A stretch of DNA of 64,000 nt from Hortaea werneckii (GCA_037044905.1 JBAOKB010000062.1:182501-246500); one strand, 5' to 3'; positions 40,163 through 50,079 are shown, numbered from the stretch's first letter. Notes: a model not told the origin generated them from the sequence alone. Made by a program: numbers and translations.

Positions 40163-40798
40163 CTATCCTTGACCCGGCCTTGACAACATGCCGCTGGCAT
40201 GTCTCAAGAAGTCAATCGATGCCATGAAACCGACGCCCTGTTTGTCACATTGGAGCACTTCCTCCCTCCAACTCCGTAAGTGGAGTTCGCTGAGGAGAAG
40301 AAGGTCTTCCCTTCCACCGTCGATCTCCCGTGTAATCCAATTCGTCTCCAGATATCCCAGGAGATGGGCGACTCGGTTGACCAGATCCTTGAATCTTTGC
40401 GAATGAGCCAAGTACATCCGAATTCCGGCGCGCGCTGTCTCGGCCGTACGCAGGTCGAGAGGGAAGATCTTCCGCCGGATCTGCACGCAGTGATCTTTGA
40501 CTATCTGCTCCAGCCTGCGGTAGAGATCACCAGTATGTGGACCTGGAACCGGAACGCGCAACCCCCTCTGGAAGCCGTTGGCCGCGTTGCAAAAGTTATG
40601 CATAGCCTTATAGATGTCGGCATAGAGCATGTGGCTGATGACAGGGATTCCATCCGGTGCTGACCGTGCGCTTGCACAGAAGTCCGACAATCGATCCACT
40701 ATCCAGTTGAACGTTGTAGTCGAATCCGATCTCAACTCTTCTTCCGTCGGAGGCTGAGGAGGCTGCGAGGCGTCTGAATAAGGAAGAGCAAGAGACAT
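40163..40798 (-). CDS. Stand-alone cullin N-terminal-repeat protein (211 aa)
   Basis: The sequence matches the start of fungal cullins. LYADIYKAMHNFCNAANG (about 58-75) corresponds to the first-repeat LYxxVYxYC motif that contacts Skp1 or a BTB adaptor. DLYRRLEQIVKDHC follows, then the second-repeat signature LLGYLETNWITREIDGGRED (about 145-164), equivalent to the YLNRHWVKREIDEG block, and LRSWREEVL. The protein stops about 210 residues in, with no later cullin repeats, no cullin homology domain and no neddylation site, so it cannot bind an Rbx RING. It could be a dominant-negative-type adaptor binder, a duplicated remnant, or part of a longer broken gene (see the open frame after its stop). 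The ATG at 40798 is well placed. Confidence 0.65.
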   Translation of the reverse strand: MSLALPYSDASQPPQPPTEEELRSDSTTTFNWIVDRLSDFCASARSAPDGIPVISHMLYADIYKAMHNFCNAANGFQRGLRVPVPGPHTGDLYRRLEQIVKDHCVQIRRKIFPLDLRTAETARAGIRMYLAHSQRFKDLVNRVAHLLGYLETNWITREIDGGREDLLLLSELHLRSWREEVLQCDKQGVGFMASIDFLRHASGMLSRPGQG

Positions 40799-41158
40799 GG
40801 CGCCAACACCGAGAGGAGTTGTTCAGCAGACGAGACGAACAAGTTGAAGCAAATGGTGTTATCTATCTGCTGAAAGTCAAAGGTCAATGCTATTTGGTGA
40901 GCTCTCTTTACCGGGAAGAGACGCAACATATGTAGACCCCCGAACAAAGACTCTTCTGTTTGCCTACTTACTTCGTGTCTTGCTTCATTAGCAAACACCA
41001 CGCCCGCGGCCATCGACGGACTCCTTGCTGTTCTGAGAAGAGTCCATCGATCAAAGGACGAAAAACGAATGAAACTTCTTGGGATGCCGTGCTGTTGCCT
41101 AAGTAGTGTCTTTCGTCAGTGCCCCGGAGCGACAAATTAAGAAGCATACGTCGATCCA
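40799..41158. other. Promoter region between divergent genes
   Basis: About 360 bases upstream of the cullin-like gene (minus) and the small gene at 41159 (plus). Nothing specific seen. Confidence 0.35.
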
Positions 41159-41525
41159 ATGGATTCACTTAATGAGGCCTTTCGTGATGAAACCAAAAAG
41201 CATGTTCAGACTCTACAGCGCATGCAAGCTGGGACAACAGATTCTGTGTCCGCAGATCGAAAATTCGCCGTCGTATGGAAGGAGACTCGGATGGCTGTAC
41301 AAATAGATACCCAATACCCAGACACTGACAAAGTACAAATCGCCTTCTTGCCGCCTTCAACTCCGTTCTGTTGGTCACATGTACTCCACAAGGACCATTG
41401 CAAGATCAAAAAGAGAGCTAAAAACATAGAACAGTAGGTATTCCCACATGGTCACCCACTGTAATACTATTTTACCGGTTTGCAGCTTGAGTACAGAGCG
41501 GACGCTGTCTTCAATTTCCTTATAA
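41159..41525 (+). CDS. Possible small two-exon protein (105 aa)
   Basis: ATG at 41159 opens MDSLNEAFRDETKKHVQTLQ, an amphipathic charged helix, then RKFAVVWKETRMAVQI, a strand-like stretch. A 52-bp intron 41434-41485 (GTAGGT..TTTGCAG) joins, in phase 2, a short tail ending SSISL. No family recognised. Support is only composition and splice signals; the branch site is weak. Confidence 0.35.
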
Positions 41526-42899
41526 AAAAACAGCGATGAACTTATCGTAGCCCTGGACCGTCGGCGGAAGAGCTCAAATCCCTCGCTTAGCAAAGAAATT
41601 GTCCTCCTATGATTCGAGTTTGACACGCAATGTCGACCCCAGCATTTTCGTGTTGAGATAGCGTAGTTTAGCGGGAGAGAACAAGAGGAGAGAGAAAGCC
41701 TGCGTGTACACGGAAAGGGGGAAGTTGGGACATGTCATATTATCCGTTCGTGTAACGCCACAACCTGCCTCCAATCATTTTCACAATACCTTGTGCGTTC
41801 CCTCCAAAGTGGGGGCGTGCAGTAGGTCACCATGAAACGATGGGCTTCCAATAAGGTCCAGTTGGGGCTATGGTCTCTTTCTGGACTTACTTCTTGATAG
41901 TAACTGTTCTTAAGTTGGCAGGTGAGCAACCGGCTGGCCTAAGCATCAATCGTGAAAGTGCCCGCCCTAAGGACACCGCCTGAGCGAGGAATGCTTACCT
42001 CGGGATGTGCACTTTCCGATCTTGTAAAACACGGTGACTACAGCCTCTCACTTGCTATGCATATTAAACGGAAGTTGAGAGAAGACACGCGAATGACGCT
42101 AGTAGATCCACACACATGCGTCCCTTGTGAACTAATTGTACACACTCCAACTGCACATAGAACGCCACCGAGCCAAGATAGCCAGTCGCCAGGCCCATCC
42201 CGGCTGGCTTCCATCGCAAGCGACATTGGTCTGTTGTTGGTGTTTTCTGGCTTGTGCCGTGAAGAGCAGACTCACTCCGACACCTCTTGTATTCCAAATG
42301 AATAAGTCAGGAAAAACAATCATAAAGCGTGCCTGCATAGCTTCGGCGCGTTAGGCATCTATCATAGCGACTTTTGCTCCGCTAAGTGCCTCAAGCTGGG
42401 GGGTCACTTCATGTACAATGCCCGCACTACGTCGCGGACAGACTGCAATGCTTCATAGTTCCTGCATGACTAATAGACGGATCTCTTGCAATGCTTTCTA
42501 CCTGGCCCAAGACTATGCATAACACTAGCGGACCATGCGTAAAGCTTCTGATGGAGTTTAAGAATAATGCTGCGTTCCTAGAATGATGTTTCGGACTCGA
42601 TACGAGTGCGTAGATCTTGTGATAATACATCTGTGATGAATCCATACCTAGGTGATCTCGAGCCGTAAAAGAAAACTTTACCGAGGCTTTCACGAGTCAC
42701 GGGCTTTTACTGTGCGGAACATGTCAGCATCTACCCTAATAGACGTTCGGAACCGCGCAACTCGATAAGAAAACATGGGTTTGAGAGAGAACCCCTTTAC
42801 GAAAAGTCCTCATACTGCGTAGAAGACACTAATCACTCTTTCACCCTCAAACAACGAACAGTACATTGCCACAAACTCCGCGTGTATGGCCAAGCAATC
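41526..42899. other. 1.4-kb gene-poor stretch
   Basis: Many short ORFs on both strands, none with coding character. No transposon ends recognised. Confidence 0.4.
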
Positions 42900-44156
42900 A
42901 TGCAGCTTTCCAAATACCTAAGCCAAGATGAAGTAACACAATTAAACAAGGCTTTCAACATTGCGCTACAACATGACCTGGCGCTTGTCTTCTGGACTGG
43001 CATATCTCCAGAGCTCGCCCGTGATTGGGCTCGTAGAAATGGATTGAAGACGCTTACGATGGCCATGGGTGATTTGTATACAGACAACGTCAGGAAGCCC
43101 GTGAAATCCGCGAAAACCGGCAAATCCAAGTCGTGGTCAAGATACATGAAAGGTGCATCTTGGATATTCGCACAGCATGCTTGCCAGGGTCGATGTGCCA
43201 TCGTCCTTACCAACGCACCACCACATGTTTACAGTCAGCGCAAACATTCTAACTATCGGGAGATCGAAGAACCTATCCTAAAAGGATTGGAAGCAGACCG
43301 ACGCACAATTCAGATTGACTATGTACATCCAAAGATTCCCGGTGCTGCAGGTTTCCGTTATCAGGTATGGCCCGAAGACTGGTCTGCTGAATGGTTGGGC
43401 TTTTTGGAGTGTATTGCTATTAAGGACATAGTCAAGAGATTCGTACAAGGTACTTTTGTACGGCGACTCAAAAAAGTAAAGGAAACAGAGAGCGTAAGCA
43501 CAACGAGCTATGAAAGATCCGTTTCCCTCGCTACCATTGATGAAAAGAGTAAGACGGAGATCATGCAAAAAAAGGACTTGATGAAACAGAAAAATGCCGA
43601 AGTGCACCAGCTTGCGGCGCAGCAGGCAGCACAGGACAAGAAGGCAGCAAAGCGACTGAAGCTTGAGAGAGAGCAGCAGGCGGCACGAGACAAGAAGGCA
43701 GCCAAGCGACTGAAGCTCGAGAGGGAACAACAGGCGGCACAGGAGAAGAAGGCAGCGAAGCGACTGAAGCTCGAGAGGGAACAACAGGCAGCACAGGACA
43801 AGAAAGCAGCAAAGAGACTGAAGCTCGATAAAGAGCAACAGGCGGCACAGCACAAGAAGGCAGCGAAGCGACTGAAGCTCGAGAGGGAGCAACAGGCAGC
43901 TCAGGACAAGAAAGCAGCGAAGCGACTAAAGCTCGAGAGGGAGCAACAGGCAGCTCAGGACAAGAAGACAGCGAAGCGACTAAAGCTCGAGAGGGAGCAA
44001 CAGGCAGCTCAGGACAAGAAGGCAGCGAAGCGACTAAAACTCGAGAAGGTGCAATATTGTTTCTCGGGCGCCGTCGTGGCCGTGGCCGCGAAGACAAGCT
44101 TTAGCGCCTCCTCCGCCATACCCAGAGAGCAGTGTCATATGGGACGCAAGACATGA
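42900..44156 (+). CDS. ADP-ribosyl-cyclase-like head with 18-residue repeat tail (418 aa)
   Basis: Start at ATG 42900 (MQLSKYLSQ); the frame's first codon further up is GTG. Residues 1-190 look folded. ALVFWTGISPELARDWARR, then TLTMAMGDLY, then WSRYMKGASWIFAQHACQGR resemble, in order, the FWSG, TL-x-x-x-x-G and W-x-x-x-S-x-x-FA-x-x-A elements of the ADP-ribosyl cyclase fold; a Glu-rich IEEPIL follows. The catalytic Glu/Trp residues cannot be assigned with certainty, so this is a hypothesis. From residue 242 to 385 come eight exact-length 18-residue units of type QAAQDKKAAKRLKLEREQ, predicted to form a long charged helix with many KRLK nuclear-signal-like patches. The last 30 residues are unrelated and may reflect an unrecognised 3' intron. 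It lies alone in a gene-poor stretch. Confidence 0.6.
   Translation: MQLSKYLSQDEVTQLNKAFNIALQHDLALVFWTGISPELARDWARRNGLKTLTMAMGDLYTDNVRKPVKSAKTGKSKSWSRYMKGASWIFAQHACQGRCAIVLTNAPPHVYSQRKHSNYREIEEPILKGLEADRRTIQIDYVHPKIPGAAGFRYQVWPEDWSAEWLGFLECIAIKDIVKRFVQGTFVRRLKKVKETESVSTTSYERSVSLATIDEKSKTEIMQKKDLMKQKNAEVHQLAAQQAAQDKKAAKRLKLEREQQAARDKKAAKRLKLEREQQAAQEKKAAKRLKLEREQQAAQDKKAAKRLKLDKEQQAAQHKKAAKRLKLEREQQAAQDKKAAKRLKLEREQQAAQDKKTAKRLKLEREQQAAQDKKAAKRLKLEKVQYCFSGAVVAVAAKTSFSASSAIPREQCHMGRKT
43623..44054 (+). repeat. 54-bp minisatellite, 8 in-register copies
   Basis: Eight consecutive 54-bp units starting at 43623, 43677, 43731, 43785, 43839, 43893, 43947 and 44001 encode the helical repeat tail. Units 6-8 are the most alike (shared CAGGCAGCTCAGGACAAG opening), pointing to recent expansion at the 3' end. 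The last unit diverges at its end (EKVQ). Confidence 0.95.
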
Positions 44157-45548
44157 GCTTTATTAGCCGCACTCGCAGCCGTACAGGTCAGAGCACTTCA
44201 TTGCGACCCTGCCAGCCGAAGCCCCTTCAAGAGACCCCCACGAGCTTGACAGTCGGGGACTTCATTGAGCTCACCTTGTGCGGCGGAGGTCAGCTTTAAT
44301 GTGGTAATGACTGCAGGCGGAATTGTTTTGCTTGGGGGAATGGCATGATAATGGCTCTTGGTCATGATGACGTATGCTAGGGAGTAGAGTCGAGCAAAGG
44401 AGGAGGTGGACTATGTCTAGCAATGCGGATGTTTCTTGCAGGTCGTTCCGTTCGTTGTAGGTGTTACGATGGTTCATGTAATTATAGCAACTGATGCGTG
44501 GCAAAAGGCAGTTTGCTCGGGTTGGCCTTGAGACTTTCGATATTGATACCCATGAGTGAACTTCAGCCGGATCTGTCTTTAGATGAGTACCTTCACAGCG
44601 CAGACAAAGTCTTGTTTATTCGATTCATCTTTCTCTTGATCTCTTGGCCGGACCTTCGTCTCGGAAAAGGTCATGGTCTTCATTGATTGACGCTCTGCCG
44701 CTGGTCAGAGCTTCACAAGACTTTTCACGTTTCGTTACCGTATCTGCGCCTCACAACCCATCTCCGTGCCAATTCATCGGTTTCGCAGGTCGCGGGGGAG
44801 CAGAAGCAATCAAATGTCTCCATGGGCATTTGCCAATGATTAGAGAGGTTGTCTGAGGTGAGACTGGAAGAAGTTTCTGTGCCAGCCAACACCCCGCCGG
44901 GGGAGAACCGGGCGCAAAGTCTGTGCTGTTGCCTATTGCAACTCCATCCCACGTTTCGCAGGGCCACGGAAATGATTTCGAAACTTCCCTCCCAGGGGAC
45001 TCCTATCCCAGAGCAAAGCATTTGATGTCTGTGTCAAAAGAGACAATTGCCAGCACTGGCGCCGCCAATATTGGCAGCGTCGCCAAAGACGCCCCTGACT
45101 GAGGCTGATGGTATCACCTTGCGCACATGGATCTAGCGACTTGTCTCGCCCATAATCCTTCCATCAGACCATGAACAGTCATTGCCGATCGATAGGCTGG
45201 CCGCTTATGGCGATTGTCAGCCACGTCGCACGTTGGCTGCTCTGTGATGCCCGCCAACGTGGATGGATTCAGCCCAACTTCCGGAATCAGAACATCATGA
45301 GCTGGCAACTAGAAGTTCTCAAACGAAGCAATCACACGACAGTAAGCCAGCGCTGAGCATTATGTCTGAGTCTCGACGCTTGCATCTTGTAGGACTTCGC
45401 GTGTTCGCCAAAAACTACATTCGCCAAGGCGAGCGTGCTGCATTCCGACCTTTTTGACCTTGCGTGTCGCCATTGGTATGTAAATATGTAACCCTCTCGA
45501 CAATCGCGTGAAACTTTGAGACAGACTTGAACACTTCCAACAATCATC
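44157..45548. other. 1.4-kb gene-free region
   Basis: No supported gene. Contains the promoter of the GT34 gene near the right end. A short inverted motif TTGGCAGCGTCGCCAA occurs near 45072-45087. Confidence 0.4.
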
Positions 45549-47774
45549 ATGGCTTCATGGACATCGCCTCGTGGCAGCGTCTACCGTGACTCCTCTCCAA
45601 ACACACCATTGACACCTCTCTCCCCCAGTACGTTACCGCAATGGCTACGTGCGAAGAAACCACAGTCAACCATCCTGCCTTCTGCGAGACGAAAGACGGT
45701 CTTTGTAATTTTGAGTTGCATTGCGCTGGGATGGTTAGCGACGTCGACCTTGACTTCGAGCGGAGATGACACATTAAACATAGAAGCATACGACACAGCT
45801 TCTAGCGGTATACTGACCGACCCATCCGGGTACGGTACGATACAGGGTCAGCATGTCAATGACGGCATCCTCGGAGACGGCGAGGAAGACCATGAAAAGG
45901 CTGAGCAGGAGAAAGATGGCAAGCCTTCTGTGGGCGGAGCACTATCAGACCTTCACCATGCAGTTTCTGACAAGATTCAATCGTGGAGTCCTTACCACCA
46001 TAAGCAGGGTGCAGCACCGAAGGGCAACAAGACGACTTCCGTCAAAGGACAGAAAGCACCGAACGGGACAGCTGGTGAAAACGACGGAGAGGAGGTTAAA
46101 GATGGCATCAAGGCAGAAGACCGTCTGGGTGCTCGCACTAGGATCGGAAAGTGCACCATTCTATTTAACGGCAACAGCTTCTGGGAACGTTCAATCCAGA
46201 CACACGAGCAGCATGACAAGATACATGGCTATCGCCTGCATGTCCTTCGACAGAAGCTGTTGGATGATGTCTGGGACAAGCCCGCCTACATCTTGAGTCT
46301 GCTGCTTCGAGAGCTGGCCAAGCCAGACGCAGAGCGGCTAGAATGGCTCTTCTGGGTCGACGCTGACACCATCATACTCAATCCCTACATACCGATCGAG
46401 ACGTTCTTGCCACCACCTGATTTCGACGATATACACCTGATGTATTCGAATGATTGGAACGGTCTGAACAACGGCGTCTTCCCAATCCGTGTCAATCAGT
46501 GGGCCGTAGATCTGTTCTCGGCAATCGTTTCCTACCGATACTATCGGCCAGAGGACCCGCTGATCTTTCGCGACCAGTCTGCCATGAACACCCTGATGCT
46601 CGAACCCAAGTTCGCCAAGAACATAGTCAATGCGCCTCAGAGATGGTTCAACGCCTACCAAGGCGAGCACAATGAGACGTTGCAGCCGTTCCAGATACGC
46701 CGAGGTGATCTGCTTGTGCATTTTGCTGGGGTTCCTGCACGAGAAGAGCGCATGGGATATTGGTTGGATCGAGCAGAGCAGCATCTCGATGACTGGGAGA
46801 TACCAGTGAAGTCGACAAGCTATCCCGTAGAGGCGAGAGACTTCTGGGCGCAGGAGCGTGAGAAGCGGAAGGACCGTAAGGCCAAGATCGAGACGAGTCG
46901 CCAGATGGCTTCCCAGCTGCTAGAAGCAACGAACCAGCAGCTGAACGAATTTGGGGATCGCCTTACAGCAGGCCAAGCCGCCATCATCACCGAGAGCCGT
47001 GACGCACTCCAGAAACTAATCGCCGACCCGCAGCAAGCGGACGATATCGAAAAACTTAACAAGCTCAGCGAGACACTCCGTGAAGCCAAGGAGCCCCTCT
47101 CTGCTGCGGTCGGTAGCTCAAACAAGCTCCTCCTCAGCACAGCGCACGATGCCATTTTCGCGGGAGAGAAAGACCTCAAAGACGGTAGCACAGGAGCGTC
47201 AGGCGCCGCCGCCACCGATCTGGACCAGCTCAGCCAGAGATTGCAAGAGCTCAAGATGCTAGTCATGACACCCGAGGAGTCATGGAACAAGGCTGAGATC
47301 GCTGCAGCGACTGATGCGCTGACCGGTGCTCGAGCACGGCTTCAGGCAAACATTGCCGCCATTCAGAAGGCGAAGCAGGAGGAACAAGCGAAGACAAACG
47401 CAATCTCGGAGGCGAAGAAGATGGTTCAGATTGAAGCCGGGCTTGCCGATCCGGATGTCATGCAAAAGACGGAGAATGCTGGATCAGTCTCGCCAGAGAA
47501 CGCCGGAACTGGTGAGACCCAGTGGTCGCCTTCGAACGCAGTAGTCGGGCCGCCGGTTGCGCCTCCTCCTGGGGCTGACAATGCAGCAACTGCACATGGT
47601 GCCGAGCAGGCCAATGGCGCTACCGGTGCAGAGGAGGCATCGCCGGCGGAGACAGTGGTGGCACATGTGGTGACGATCACACCAGAGGCAGTCATGATAT
47701 GGACGACGGCGACAGTGGCGGGAAAGTATTTCGAGGAGCCGACTAGACTTCCCGACATGCGGGCCTCTGGTTGA
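45549..47774 (+). CDS. GT34 family glycosyltransferase (GMA12/MNN10-like, 741 aa)
   Basis: Type II Golgi membrane enzyme. Cytosolic N-terminus of about 48 residues, signal anchor at 51-68 (VFVILSCIALGWLATST), acidic stem to about 195. The catalytic domain carries EWLFWVDADTIILNP with the DxD metal site at 271-273, SNDWNGLNNGVFPIRVNQW and FRDQSAMNTL, then RGDLLVHFAG, all hallmarks of alpha-1,2-galactosyl/alpha-1,6-mannosyl transferases of the GMA12/MNN10 family. The domain ends near 420. A C-terminal extension of over 300 residues is unusual: it has helical charged segments (LNKLSETLREAKEPL, ARLQANIAAIQKAKQ) and then a Pro/Ala/Glu-rich tail. Expected role: elongation of N-glycan or cell-wall mannan/galactomannan. 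Confidence 0.92.
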   Translation: MASWTSPRGSVYRDSSPNTPLTPLSPSTLPQWLRAKKPQSTILPSARRKTVFVILSCIALGWLATSTLTSSGDDTLNIEAYDTASSGILTDPSGYGTIQGQHVNDGILGDGEEDHEKAEQEKDGKPSVGGALSDLHHAVSDKIQSWSPYHHKQGAAPKGNKTTSVKGQKAPNGTAGENDGEEVKDGIKAEDRLGARTRIGKCTILFNGNSFWERSIQTHEQHDKIHGYRLHVLRQKLLDDVWDKPAYILSLLLRELAKPDAERLEWLFWVDADTIILNPYIPIETFLPPPDFDDIHLMYSNDWNGLNNGVFPIRVNQWAVDLFSAIVSYRYYRPEDPLIFRDQSAMNTLMLEPKFAKNIVNAPQRWFNAYQGEHNETLQPFQIRRGDLLVHFAGVPAREERMGYWLDRAEQHLDDWEIPVKSTSYPVEARDFWAQEREKRKDRKAKIETSRQMASQLLEATNQQLNEFGDRLTAGQAAIITESRDALQKLIADPQQADDIEKLNKLSETLREAKEPLSAAVGSSNKLLLSTAHDAIFAGEKDLKDGSTGASGAAATDLDQLSQRLQELKMLVMTPEESWNKAEIAAATDALTGARARLQANIAAIQKAKQEEQAKTNAISEAKKMVQIEAGLADPDVMQKTENAGSVSPENAGTGETQWSPSNAVVGPPVAPPPGADNAATAHGAEQANGATGAEEASPAETVVAHVVTITPEAVMIWTTATVAGKYFEEPTRLPDMRASG

Positions 47775-48115
47775 TGAAAGTCAGGTTTTGGTGCCTTGTA
47801 TAGATAGTCTCACATCTTAGGGGGCGACTTGGGTTCTGGAGATTCCATAGATTGTCACCCAGCCATTCGCTACTTCTTTCATACTCCTATCTCATTTCGT
47901 GCACATGAGCTACGATTTGCTTCGGCCGATACTACATGCATGATCCCATGCGTCTGATTTGCAGTACCACATTTGACTGTCATATGTCTAGGCCTTACTC
48001 TGCAATAAGCCGATTCGAACCCTTGCCGTCCTCCGCGTAAGCAATGGAATGATCAGAATAAGTACCGCCACCTTACTGCTTAGCATAAACCACTCCGTGC
48101 GACTAATTAAACGCC
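47775..48115. other. Convergent 3' region
   Basis: About 340 bases. A GGGTTCGAATCGG-like box on the minus strand near 48011-48024 recalls a tRNA T-arm, but no A box or acceptor stem accompanies it. Confidence 0.4.
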
Positions 48116-48621
48116 CTAGCTCGCCATGAGCGAGCGGCACATCTTCACGCCTTGCTTGCAATCCTCATCATCGAATGGCTTGAAGCCGTACGAGAGAAGG
48201 AAGTTGGCAGAGTGACGGTAGTGCTTCTTGATCCAGTCAAGCTGAGCCTCGTTGAAGAAGCGATCGGCTAAATGAGACATCTGTCGAGAAGTCAGTGGAT
48301 GTTGAAATGGCGGGCTAAGATCGACGACCAACTTACCGGGTCCGCTTCAAGATCAGCGAGGAGACTGTTCTCGCTCTCAGCATCGTCGTCCTCGTCTTCT
48401 TGGTCTACACCTTCACCCAGGATCATCGCTCTCGCGATGGAACGACCTTCCTCACGGTCTTCTTCTTTGTGAATGTTGAGGCCGTAAGCTTGCAAGAAGT
48501 GGAACTCATCGCCCCAGTGTTGTTTGAGCCATTCCTTTTCCGTGGTGTTGTAAGGCGGTTCGCTCGCGGATGGCTTGGATGACTCTGACTTCATGTTGTA
48601 TTGAGCCTGCGATCCTGCCAT
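48116..48621 (-). CDS. Internally duplicated small acidic protein (149 aa)
   Basis: Two exons: 48337-48621 and 48116-48280. Intron 48281-48336 (56 bp, GTAAGT, branch CACTGACTTC, GACAG), phase 0. The protein contains two copies of a roughly 37-residue module at a constant offset of 80 residues without gaps: W31-LKQHW-x5-FLQAYG-x7-ED and W111-IKKHY-x5-FLLSYG-x7-ED, each ending in a hydrophobic Met/Leu at 66/146. The intron falls between the two modules, so each is encoded by its own exon. A highly acidic linker (about 71-92) separates them. No known family is recognised; the helix-turn-helix-like spacing of W, H, F, L, Y and G suggests a compact helical repeat. No signal peptide. Confidence 0.8.
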
Positions 48622-49356
48622 TTTTGTTCCCGTAGTTCAATTATTTGTGTGGAGTTGTTGTTGTATGTGTCTGAGTCTTGGTGGTCCGAGCAAGATCAAA
48701 CGAACAGCCACAGCGGCTTCGCCGGGAAGGTGCATCGTTTGCGCTGTGCCTGAGGTGTCAGAACATGTCTCAGATGGGAATTGGAAGCAATCCGTTCACA
48801 AGTAGGCAGGCTAGATAGCAATTGACATTCACTATGCTATCTCATCATCATCGGGGTATTTTGGGATTTTCATGACCCAAAGTAGCTGACATTGTAACGG
48901 CTGGTGTGTCTAAATACAACATGGCACAAGCAATTCGACGTCCTTTTGAGGACCAAATGACGTTGATAATGCAATCAGCGATGGTAAGTAGGAACATCAT
49001 ATATCTAATCTTGTAGCGAAGTCGTTACAGCAGCATCATCATCTCCAGACGCATGCAAATCAGCCCTCTTCTGAAATCCGATCCCCTCCAGGAGCAAGCA
49101 TGTTCTTTTCCCTGCCCCCCTGTGGGAGAATATAGTCTCATGCAATGTATCACCAATATGCTTGCAGGAACGACAATGGCTCATCGTCCTCTTGAACTTC
49201 GGGCCGTTGATAAAGTAGCGCTGGGAAGCTCAGCCGTAACAGTCCTCACAGCTTTCTCTAACATGCCTCCGCTGCATCCTGTCTCGATCTCGCAGTCCTA
49301 GTGATGCCTCAGCAGTGCTCAGCACACTACCACACATCCTCGCTCTCCGACCTATC
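48622..49356. other. Intergenic
   Basis: About 735 bases with the promoter of the duplicated-module gene. A 249-base ORF at 49053 has no coding support. Confidence 0.4.
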
Positions 49357-50079
49357 CTACCCCGCCAAGGCCTCCGAAGCCGTCCTTCCATCCAGTGCAG
49401 CGTTTGCCAGGAGGTCGGCCTCACGATTCTGCTCCCTGCGGACATGCAAGAACTGCACGTGGACGCCGAGCTCGGCGAGCTCCTGAAGTTCGGCATCCAA
49501 CTTTCGGAAGAGAGCTGCGTTCTTCACCGGACGTCCACGGCAGTTGGTGTAGTTGTTGTTGCGCCATTTGAAGACCCACTTAGTCATGGCGTTGACGAGG
49601 TAGGCGGAATCGGCTTTGATGATGACACGACGAAGCTTGTGCATGGGACCGGGACGTCTAGGTCTGTCGCAACGATCGGTGTTGAGGAGTGTCAGACGCT
49701 TAGCGCGTCGAAGCCCGATGAGTCCTGCGGCTAGCTCAGCCTGCTGACTGGTGTTGACAGCGTTGGCGAGCTTTTTGCATTCATTCCACGGGTGATTATC
49801 GCGGTGGAAGAAGACGCCGTAACCGGCCTTCGCGTACGGCTTTCCGTTGTCTCTGCAAGCTCCATCGACAGCGATGATTACGGTATCGATGTGAGCCACC
49901 GGCTCGTCGTAGTGGCGGTCACATTCCTTGATAGGGCAGGAAAGAAGAGTCCACCACTGTCCGCCCCAACTCGTCTCAATGGGGACCCCGGCGCGGTCCT
50001 TGGTCATCAGCCGCTTGTCAGACAGAGCGTATCCATCAGAACATGAGAGGTCGGTATGAAACCCGCACGAGCGGGTCAT
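49357..50079 (-). CDS. RNase H-fold protein (240 aa)
   Basis: Intronless. The RNase H1-type active-site carboxylates are all present in order: Asp72 in IIAVDGACRDNG, Glu115 in SQQAELAAGLIGLRRA, Asp157 in IIKADSAYLVNAMTKW, and Asp222 in READLLANAAL, with a preceding His in VQFLHVRREQN. The segment KWRNNNYTNCRGRPVKNAALF corresponds to the substrate-handle region and the glycine/asparagine loop. The first 60 residues are not part of the fold and hold several Cys (CPIKECDRHY). Filamentous fungi often carry such stand-alone RNase H genes in several copies; they may act on RNA-DNA hybrids or descend from retroelement RNase H domains. No reverse transcriptase is adjacent. Confidence 0.88.
   Translation of the reverse strand: MTRSCGFHTDLSCSDGYALSDKRLMTKDRAGVPIETSWGGQWWTLLSCPIKECDRHYDEPVAHIDTVIIAVDGACRDNGKPYAKAGYGVFFHRDNHPWNECKKLANAVNTSQQAELAAGLIGLRRAKRLTLLNTDRCDRPRRPGPMHKLRRVIIKADSAYLVNAMTKWVFKWRNNNYTNCRGRPVKNAALFRKLDAELQELAELGVHVQFLHVRREQNREADLLANAALDGRTASEALAG

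Noticed and set aside
43278..44097. Leu/Ser-rich ORFs opposite the 54-bp repeat
   Set aside because: They are antisense readings of a periodic repeat and only look regular for that reason.
47998..48085. Possible tRNA on the minus strand
   Set aside because: A T-arm-like box is present, but there is no A box, anticodon arm or pairing acceptor stem.
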